Of a stretch of DNA of 64,000 nt, positions 56,566 through 64,000 are shown piece after piece; within the stretch, counting starts at the first letter, position 1; each line of letters starts with the position of its first letter. This DNA comes from Sepiola atlantica (taxonomy: Eukaryota; Mollusca; Cephalopoda; Sepiida; Sepiolidae), in contig OY744517.1 of NCBI GenBank assembly GCA_963556195.1, positions 145,567,882 through 145,631,881 on the forward strand. Direction: 5' to 3'. Position numbers and translations under genes: made by a program. The notes below the pieces were generated by a model. It was not told the origin of the DNA, did not search any database, and worked only from the letters and a program-made list of their open reading frames with translations.

Positions 56566-57225
56566 GGTCAGCCACTATGTTGTTGGAATAATTGCCAAGG
56601 ACTAATCCTCGGCAGCTATGAAAATGCGAGTAAGAACCAAATCATCCGTTGGCCAAATGTGCTATATTTATCTATGAGAGAATGGAATGAGTGTCTGGAT
56701 GTGCATGTGTGTGCGGGAGTGTGTGTGTGTGTCTATGAACGTTGAGGATGATGTATGCGTGCGTACTTATTCATGGATGAGGGAAGGTGTCGACAGGACT
56801 GTTTAACAAACAGACTCTTCTAGAGAAGTCGTCCGTTCCAGAGTGCCCCTTTTTTGGATGAAGTAGACCCCCCCTCCCATTAAACACCGACTTTGTGTCT
56901 AACTCTGTTCTCGTGAGGAGGCGAGAAAATAGGGACTCTCAAACAAAGAAAGGATGAACATGTCGATATTATAGCAGCAGTAATAGTGGTTAACCTCATG
57001 TAAACAAAGACGAAAGACTTATACTAATAAATATAGGCAAGCGAACTCCATATTGAACGACGAATAATTTAGTCGGTCTTCAACAGACGAGACATGGTTT
57101 TAAAAAAGATGAAATAAAGACTCTTCTTCTTTTTTTTCTTGTTGTTGTTGTTGTTGCTGTTGTCTTCTTTTTTTATTCAATGGTAGTCTCAACTTTTGGA
57201 TGTTTTCACTTGGATTTATTTCTTT
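56566..57225. other. No gene seen
   Basis: Unassigned; a GT-rich patch at 56,700-56,735 and a TTG repeat at 57,141-57,165. Confidence 0.5.
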
Positions 57226-57514
57226 GGCAGATGGGAAGGACATGGAGGACCGCTGGCTTCCGGTGAAAAAAGCTTGAAGAAAGTGCGTACGGATGCCTGA
57301 AAGTGATACAACAATTTTTTTTATTCATATTAATTTCAGACTTTCTTTTTGTCATATTAATTTCAGACTTTTCTTTCATCATAATCTAATAATTAACATA
57401 ATACAGACTATTTGAAAAATAATTTATTTGTTTTTATTTGATTGTTTTCAAAACATTTTTTCTTGGAAATGGAGTAACTTCCGGAATCAAACTTGTTCCT
57501 TATAAATGGAAATG

Positions 57515-57548
<34 letters not shown>

Positions 57549-58030
57549 CTAAACCTAACCCTAACCCTAAACCCTAACCCTAAACCCTAAACCCTAAACC
57601 CTAACCCTAAACCCTAAACCCTAACCCTAACCCTAAACTCTAAACCTTAACCCTAACCCTCCCCCAAAACATTATTTTCACTAAATATTTCTCAAAAAAC
57701 ATTAAATTAAAAAAATACACATTCCGTTGCTTAAAAACATTATTTCTTAAAAAAAAAAGATTATTCTATTTTGTTTATTTTCTTCAATGAACATTTTGTT
57801 TAAAGTTTTGAAAACAATCAAATAAATTATTTTTCAAATAGTCTGTATTATGTTAGTTATTAGAATATGATGAAAGAAAAGTCTAAAATTAATATGAAAA
57901 AAAGAAAAGTCTGAAATTAATATGAATATGAATTTAAAAAATTGTTGTATCACTTTCGGGCATCCGTACACACTTTCTTCAAGTTTTTTTCCACCGGAAG
58001 CCAACAGTCCTCTATGTCCTTCCCATCTGC
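57226..58030. mobile_element. Palindromic element with telomeric array inside
   Basis: Two arms of about 232 bp (57,226-57,457 and 57,798-58,030) are inverted copies with few differences: CAGATGGGAAGGACAT at 57,229 pairs with ATGTCCTTCCCATCTG at 58,014, and GATTGTTTTCAAAAC with its inverse at the inner ends. The 340-bp centre holds a CCCTAA/CCCTAAA array. No transposase is encoded. Confidence 0.9.
57515..57661 (+). repeat. Interstitial telomeric repeat (CCCTAA)n
   Basis: About 23 units, 6-mers CCCTAA mixed with 7-mers CCCTAAA, CCCCTAA and a few variants, on the C-rich strand. Animal telomere type TTAGGG. Confidence 0.95.
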
Positions 58031-58088
58031 CCTTTCTTTCTACTTTTTTTCTTTTTTTGAATATCAGGTCAATTTCCTTGACTCTAGA

Positions 58089-58124
<36 letters not shown>

Positions 58125-58188
58125 GATTATTATGATTATTATTATTATTATTATTATTATTATGATTATTATGATTATTATTATTATG

Positions 58189-58253
<65 letters not shown>

Positions 58254-58285
58254 TACTACTAATACTACTACTACTACTTACTTAT
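58089..58285. repeat. (TTA)n microsatellite
   Basis: TTA with occasional TGA units, changing to TAC repeats at 58,250-58,285. Confidence 0.95.
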
Positions 58286-59033
58286 TTACTTACTAGACTA
58301 GGAGTTCTCACACAAGTCATTATCAGCGACTGCTCACTGACAATAACAAGTTGTGTTCCCAGGAGTCCGAGTGACAACAAGTCCCCCCCCCCTCAGATTT
58401 CCAGCACCCTCCGCCTTATTCGAGAACCGTTGCAAATAATTTTACGTTATCGCAACAACCGTTTTCCATTGATCTCTTGATGATAACGATAAAATTAAAA
58501 TGACTGACTTGTCTACAAAGAAACCGGGATGCATTATGTAGGATTTAATTTTGTATTGTTTCTTTTTTAATAATATATTTTTTAATTCGTTTTATTTAAT
58601 TATATTGCATTTTCGATTTTTTAAATAGATAATCGATTAATAGTAAATAATCAAAGTGAAGTTGACCCGAGAAATACACTCTTCGCAGACGTGAAGTTGG
58701 CTCATAATTTTATTACTATGAATATTGTTATTAAACGAAGACTTTTTTTTTTTAAATGAAACAAAAAAATTGTTAGATATTTAACACAAAGAAAGCGAGA
58801 AGAGTTCATATAGAATTTGACAAGACAATAAATAAAAGGATGCTGTTAAAAAAAAATAATGGCGAGTCGGGTGTATAGAATTAAAACTAAAAGCTACAAT
58901 CTTGGGCTCCATGCCCGTTTTTTTTTTTTTCAATTTTTTTCGATTTTACGTAAAATAAGTATTCTATAAGCAACAATCTAGTCTGGACAACTGCAATATA
59001 AAAAGCAATACACGCACCCCCCCTCCCTCCTCT
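58286..59033. other. No gene seen
   Basis: AT-rich with C and T runs. Confidence 0.5.
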
Positions 59034-59049
59034 CCTACTTAATTGCTTC

Positions 59050-59120
59050 GTTGTAAGCTCCGCCCATTTTCCGTGACGTCAGCGATTTTCCTGCCCATCT
59101 TCACAGCGTATTCGCAATAA
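59050..59120 (+). promoter_or_regulatory. Possible promoter: GC-box-like and CRE motifs
   Basis: CTCCGCCCATTTTCCG followed by TGACGTCA (59,074-59,081), in a locally GC-richer patch. The next 1.2 kb has more CpG than its surroundings (59,685-59,720) and two splice-donor-like GTAAGT sites (59,981 and 60,320). No ORF there is recognisable as an exon, so this is tentative. Confidence 0.3.
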
Positions 59121-59365
59121 AGCCAGTATTAAACCGCTTTCCTCTACCCGATTATTGCATTTAGATGTGTGTTTATACATCGCAACGGACCTCAGATATT
59201 CTCACCTCTGCAATAGGAAAGAGAACAAGCGTTTCTTATTTGAAATTTTAAAACTGAAATCCGTTTGATATTAACAATCGCCGCAAATCGGATTTTCTTT
59301 GCAGCAACATTCTACAAAACCATACATCTTCATTACACTGCTAACAAACGCACACACACACACAC

Positions 59366-59396
<31 letters not shown>

Positions 59397-60517
59397 TACA
59401 TATTATATATATATATGAAAATTTAATTAGTGAATTGATTTTTACATATTTCATTTTAAAACTACAGCATTTCTTCTTTTTTTTTTTAGTGATTTAGATT
59501 ATTTTATCACGCAGAGCTACTTTTAAAAACGGATCATTTAGTATTTAATTTGATACATTGCGTTTTCGCATATCTCCCCGACACAACCATTGAGAACCTT
59601 AATGAAAAAAGAGATTACTCCGATAATCCTATCGCCACCTTTATACCAATTCGTCATATTCGGTTCCAAGATAGCTTCCACGCGACCCGGCCGCCCGCCA
59701 CCTATGCATTCAGGCGCGAGCTAGTTTTTGTTTCAAAAAGACATTTCTTTACCGACAGACACAGTATGATCCCTAGGTGACAATAACTGAAACTTCTGCG
59801 TGTGTTGATGCCAGTTCGTATCACTGCTGTTTTGTTAATTCCACGTTTAGAATTCGAATTCACACACTCACACAGACAGACGCTCCGGTGAAAACCAGCA
59901 ACCGCCACTGAACGAAAATCGCAGCTTTGTTTAAGATTATCCCACCCAACAAAAAGCTGACTAGATTGCATTTCAAAGATGTAAGTACATTTTTTGTTTA
60001 TTGAGTTTTATACGATTTATATTTTTATCTTCTTTTTTTTTTTTTTTCTGTACCTGATTCGCTTAAAAACGCTTATATTGTTTGCTTTGCGATTTTTTTT
60101 TCGGTATTTCCTCAAAGTGTCTGATTATTTGCGCGCATCGCTACGACCCCCCCTCCCTTCTTTGATCTCCCCGTTCTCAAACGCGCACACGAATCTGCAG
60201 ATCGTACTACTACTGCACACACTCGCGCCTATAATCAGTATAGCTGCGTTATTTTCAAAGCCCATAGTTACGTTTGATAACATTATCATAAGTATAGCTA
60301 ATTTGTAAAGCAAGACTAGGTAAGTAGTTGTAACGATAAATGATGAAACTAATGCTTAATATAGTGGATACTTCCTTATTTTATAAATTACCGGAGTTCC
60401 ACTTAGAAATTAAATTTTAACGTTTTGGAAATCGGTTTGAAATCACATCTTAATCGTTTTGCTTATTTTTATTTCTAAAAAAAGAATTACAGATAAAAAT
60501 GGTATGAGCGCGGTCTC
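59121..60517 (+). other. Possible transcribed leader; no identified exon
   Basis: Mixed sequence with CA/TA runs (59,348-59,415) and T runs. Frames of 76-104 codons overlap on both strands without recognisable domains. Confidence 0.25.
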
Positions 60518-60519
60518 TC

Positions 60520-60522
60520 TCA

Positions 60523-60617
<95 letters not shown>
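60520..60617. repeat. (CA)n-(TA)n compound microsatellite
   Basis: CA to 60,556, TA to 60,617. Confidence 0.95.
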
Positions 60618-60620
<3 letters not shown>

Positions 60621-60783
60621 ACCAATCTACACAAAGGCGCCCGCGTTTTATACCCGCAGGGAATCGTCAAGCTAAATGCATGGAATTCGTGTTACTACCT
60701 AGCTCTACTCACTGTTAAAGTAAATACTGAAAATCTACACATAATATATTATATCTCCTTATAATAGTATATGTGTATACATG

Positions 60784-60788
<5 letters not shown>
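60618..60788. mobile_element. TA-bounded element G, copy 2 (deleted)
   Basis: GGCGCCCGCGTTTTATACCC, GCAGGGAATCGTCA corresponds to the inner hairpin at 39.27 kb with part deleted; AAATACTGAAAATCTACACA and ATATATTATATCTCCTTATA match its tail. Lies between two (TA)n tracts. Confidence 0.65.
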
Positions 60789-60836
<48 letters not shown>

Positions 60837-60862
60837 ATGACAGACGGAAGATTGCCCGAAAT

Positions 60863-60914
<52 letters not shown>
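60789..60914. repeat. (TA)n, (CA)n and (TA)n tracts
   Basis: TA 60,789-60,833; CA 60,863-60,883; TA 60,884-60,914. Confidence 0.95.
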
Positions 60915-60915
<1 letters not shown>

Positions 60916-60918
<3 letters not shown>

Positions 60919-61091
60919 GGACGGCGGCACCGGGGGGGGGGCAGGAGGGCTCAAGCCCCTCCCACTTTTTTACTTGCCCCCCCCCCCCACTTTACGGTCA
61001 TCAATAATGAAGTTATATATGCATGTGTTTAACCGCCCCCCTCCCACTTTTTAGGAGACTCCCCACTTTTATAACTGTCCCGCCGGTCCTG
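60916..61091. mobile_element. Short GC-bounded dispersed element, copy 2
   Basis: Begins CGGCGGCACCGGGG and ends GTCCCGCCGGTCCTGA; bases 60,989-61,035 are identical to copy 1 at 4390-4436. Confidence 0.7.
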
Positions 61092-62283
61092 AATTCATGT
61101 ATAAATGACTAAAAAATATTTTGGAATATAATTACTATATAACCCCCGCCCCAACGTCGTGGGTGGGAGATTTCCGCCTATCATTAGCGTTAGTGCAAAG
61201 CTCTCCAAAAAATAATAGAGTACTCTAGTCAACTTAAAATGCGTATATAAGCATTAAGATTTCCCCTGTAGCGTAACTTATGCTGGTGGCGTGATGCGTA
61301 AGAAAGTGTTTGTTGACACAACGGTCGGCTTTCGATATCAGCTTGAAATACTTGCTTGTGTCTAGCCACACTATATCTGTGTGCGTGTGTGTGCGTATAT
61401 TTGTGTGTGTATGTGCGTGTGTGTGTATATAAAATGATTTTGAAACGAGTTCGATACACATTGTTACCTATGGTTACTAATAGTGATCTGACTTATATCT
61501 TCTTCCCCTGAAATTGCGCTCCCCACCCCGTCACCCGTATGAACAAGCGCAATAGTTGACTGAACAACACGTCAACCATATTCGTGCCTATGCTCTAATA
61601 GCTCGAACCATCCTAATTAAAGGTGGTATGTTAACAAGTTTGATGTGTGTCTACTAGCGTGATGGCCGAGCGTTGTACGAGATTGAATGAGAAAACCCTA
61701 TGCCCTCTTGCCACCAGCCTATATCATAGTTTTTATCAGGATTTCTTTCTATTCACATTACTGAATTTGGGGGGATGGGCTCAAGGATGTACTCAGCTTT
61801 TATTGGATGAAAAGGGGTTTAAGCACAGTGACATTAATTGAATGAATTTCGATAAATGTATCGCCCCTGACCCCCTGAAAGCACACCCGCCGTTTCCATT
61901 TTACAACTGAACTATTTTTGTGTAATTAATTTATTGTTGCATTTCAGATTTATTTATTTTATGCGTGAAATTATGAATGAAAAGAAAAATGAGAATTGTA
62001 AACAACGTTAATAATCCGTACGAAGGCATTAATCAAAATATTTGCAACAAAAAATGGTTTTATTTTCTTTGCGGCTTTGTGTGAAACTGATCATACATTT
62101 TTTTCGCCCACGTTTGGTCTCGTGGTGAAGCCGGTCCTAACCGGGTTTCTCGCTTGTGCGCCAAAGTGAAGCCCACCATGACGCACATGCGCAGAAAAAT
62201 GTTATAATTGGCGTTGCATCATTCGCTGTTTTCTGACATCTTTTTACAGTTGTCTCCCTTTTTTAGTCCTTCTTTGGTACGAA
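61092..62283. other. No gene seen
   Basis: Unassigned. A weak B-box-like CGGCTTTCGATATCAGC lies at 61,325 and an A-box-like TTTGGTCTCGTGGTGAAG at 62,114; neither has its partner box. Confidence 0.4.
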
Positions 62284-62286
62284 CAG

Positions 62287-62345
62287 ATTCTTCTTCTTCT
62301 TCTTCTTCTTCTTCTTCTTCTTCTTCTTCTTCTTCTTCTTCTTCT
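62287..62345. repeat. (TTC)n microsatellite
   Basis: About 19 TTC repeats. Confidence 0.95.
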
Positions 62346-62379
62346 AATACTACTACTCTCTCTCTTTTTGGTTTAAAAT

Positions 62380-62680
62380 TAACTTTACAGCAATCCAAAA
62401 AAACAATGCTGCTCGGCACTATTTCAAAACACCTTATTGTCGCAAAAGATGCACCATCGTTGTTTTATCCAAACAGAAGAAAGCTATTATTCTCTGTTGG
62501 TGCTTCCGCTTCGTGGAACAACTTGCTATAGGAGGGTGTAGCGATGTCTATCATATCCATTTTGAAGTGACTTCGGACAAACATTCAGACTGTATATAAA
62601 AGAAAATATCTTCTACTCAACTGACTTTTACATGGCTTGTTGCATTATGTTTATACCAATAAATGTGAAATTTTCAATTA
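62380..62680 (+). mobile_element. CR1-like LINE 3' end
   Basis: Encodes SLFYPNRRKLLFSVGASASW (62,458-62,517), comparable to the LFSVRDSS..W end of the copy at 2.2 kb, then MSIISILK.LRTNIQTVYK and a 3' UTR with CATGGCTTGTTGCATTATG and ACCAATAAATGTGAAAT. Truncated and frameshifted. Confidence 0.65.
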
Positions 62681-63005
62681 AAACCATTATATTTAACGAA
62701 AATATTACTTTAACTTGTACAATACTGTTTATCATTCGATTCAACTCTATTTTTATAAACCTGATTTTCTGTCATCACAATGAATGACTGAATAAGTAAA
62801 CAAATATAGTATCAGAGCTCCTAACCGAAATGTTCTCTTATAGATTTCACAAAATAATCGATTCGTCTTTGTTTACAAAGCTAACAACAGCACAATTGAA
62901 TTCCAAAATGGCCGACACTGGCAGACGTTCCTCATTCAAAGTCAACTTGGCAGCACAATGTAAAAAGGAAATAAATCTATGCAGTCTGCATGACGTGTTC
63001 ATTTA

Positions 63006-63007
<2 letters not shown>
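62681..63007. other. No gene seen
   Basis: AT-rich, unassigned. Confidence 0.5.

Positions 63008-63075
<68 letters not shown>
63008..63075. repeat. (TA)n microsatellite
   Basis: About 67 bp of TA. Confidence 0.95.
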
Positions 63076-63514
63076 GTGTATTTATCATTGCAGTTTAGTA
63101 TATTCTATTTATATTTATTACAACCTAACATGACGTTCCTATTATTCACTGATAGTGAGCTTATTGCAACAGTTGAGGCCTCAGAGGACCGACATTTAAA
63201 ATGAACTTTAACGTTATCCCGACATTTATTTTGGGATATTAAAGATTTTGTTTTTCTTTTGTTGTGGCCAGACAATCGAATAGTAAAGTTTGTTTGCGTT
63301 TTTCTTGTTTGTTTTTTTTTTTTCGTTTTTTTTTTTCGTCTAGAAACAACTGCTTCCGTTTTGATATGATTATCGAGCAAGCTGGTCGTCTGTTTCCGCC
63401 ATTTTGAAAAAAAAACATCTTTTTGTTTTTTGAAATCTGTATTTCTCTATTGAAGTCTCTATTTATTCGTCTTTTTTTTTTTAGGGCAAATTTAAATACA
63501 AGCTCGGTTTTTAA
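63076..63514. other. No gene seen
   Basis: Several T runs; a CCGCCATTTTG string at 63,397. Lys-rich minus-strand frames come from the T runs. Confidence 0.5.
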
Positions 63515-63830
63515 TATGGCGAAAATCCAGCTCCCGAAAAAGGGGCACTTTGGATTGGAACAAAAATAACATTCTTTAGAAGAATGAAACAAATACTACA
63601 GATAGATAGCCGAACAGAGTATTTTCCTGACTCCTTACCACGCATGTATCAACGGGGCACACTGGACGTGTACAAAGATAGCCATTATCGGACCCGTCGG
63701 TATTCCCTGTTGAGGGCGCCTCAGACTATTGGCAATTCTCCCTTCTCACAAGGAGAAGGTAATGCCTGGGAGGATGGCCTTCTGAGACCGATTAGGCATA
63801 TACTACCATGTTTAGGCCAAGCTTGAAGAT
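63515..63830 (+). mobile_element. SINE-like element, hairpin family, copy 3
   Basis: Starts AATATGGCGAAAATCCAGCT and AAAAGGGGCACTTTGG like copy 2, then CCCGTCGGTATTCCCTG (63,690), AGGGCGCCTCAGACTATTGG, a seven-pair hairpin CCTTCTC/GAGAAGG (63,741-63,759) and GCCTGGGAGGATGGCCTTCT. The hairpin sequence differs from copies 1 and 2 but the pairing is kept. Confidence 0.7.
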
Positions 63831-64000
63831 TGAGATACTCAGACAGAAGAAAAGTCTATTTATTTTATGTACCGAAATTTAAAAATCTTTTGAATTAAAA
63901 TATAAACGAAAATTATGTACGTAAAAAAACGAAATTTACTTCAATTGCATTTAATTTATGTACCTAGTTTGTTGCAAACGTTCTTGTGCTGAAAATCAAA
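63831..64000. other. No gene seen
   Basis: AT-rich window end. Confidence 0.5.

Overview
This is a eukaryotic, animal-type intergenic window with no intact host gene that I can support. It is AT-rich and full of long (TA)n, (CT)n, (CA)n, (ATC)n and (TTA)n microsatellites. Nearly every other recognisable segment is a decayed mobile element. The mix of jockey/CR1-, I- and RTE-like LINE fragments, Penelope-like fragments, tRNA- and 5S-headed SINE-like units, foldback elements bordered by (TA)n, and TTAGGG-type telomere repeats suits a mollusc, most likely a coleoid cephalopod such as an octopus. That assignment is inference, not proof.

Layout. 0-3.5 kb: a two-unit direct repeat carrying hammerhead-ribozyme-like cores and a tRNA-like A box, a Penelope reverse-transcriptase remnant, LINE 3' ends, and a 260-bp SINE-like insert with an 18-bp target-site duplication. 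4.3-7 kb: a short GC-rich dispersed element, a 66-bp satellite of about 32 copies with a duplicated 790-bp higher-order block, and a foldback element at its edge. 7-11.7 kb: SINE tails, a jockey-like LINE, an I-like LINE 3' end whose tail is shared with nearby SINEs, and an RTE-like fragment. 11.86-13.68 kb: a 38-bp satellite of about 48 copies. 14-17.7 kb: two LINE relics on the minus strand. 17.8-24 kb: TA-bounded element, CRE-rich repeats, 5S-derived sequence and a duplicated (GTCC)n element. 24-33 kb: five LINE fragments, two of them interrupted by SINEs, and a 55-bp perfect-arm foldback. 33-43.6 kb: foldbacks, a mosaic inverted/direct repeat, a full-length 5S-like sequence, a 172-bp tandem repeat and a G-rich minisatellite. 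44-53 kb: one unexplained 140-codon ORF, two more LINEs (one with the only sizeable LINE reading frame, 175 codons), and TA-bounded foldbacks. 53-64 kb: Penelope GIY-YIG remnant, further SINE-like copies, a palindrome with a telomeric array between its arms, a possible promoter at 59.07 kb, and a LINE 3' end.

How the parts relate. The autonomous elements (LINEs, Penelope) are all truncated or frameshifted. The non-autonomous ones appear to borrow their tails: the I-like LINE at 10.06-10.5 kb ends with the same motif found at several SINE tails, one of which has a 5S rRNA-derived head. Nested insertions (5S-SINE in a LINE at 28.5 kb; tRNA-SINE in a LINE at 30.2 kb) give a relative order of events. 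The items most worth checking are the hammerhead/tRNA-like dimer, the telomere-repeat palindrome, the 5S-headed SINE family and the SINE-like family with a conserved, covarying hairpin.
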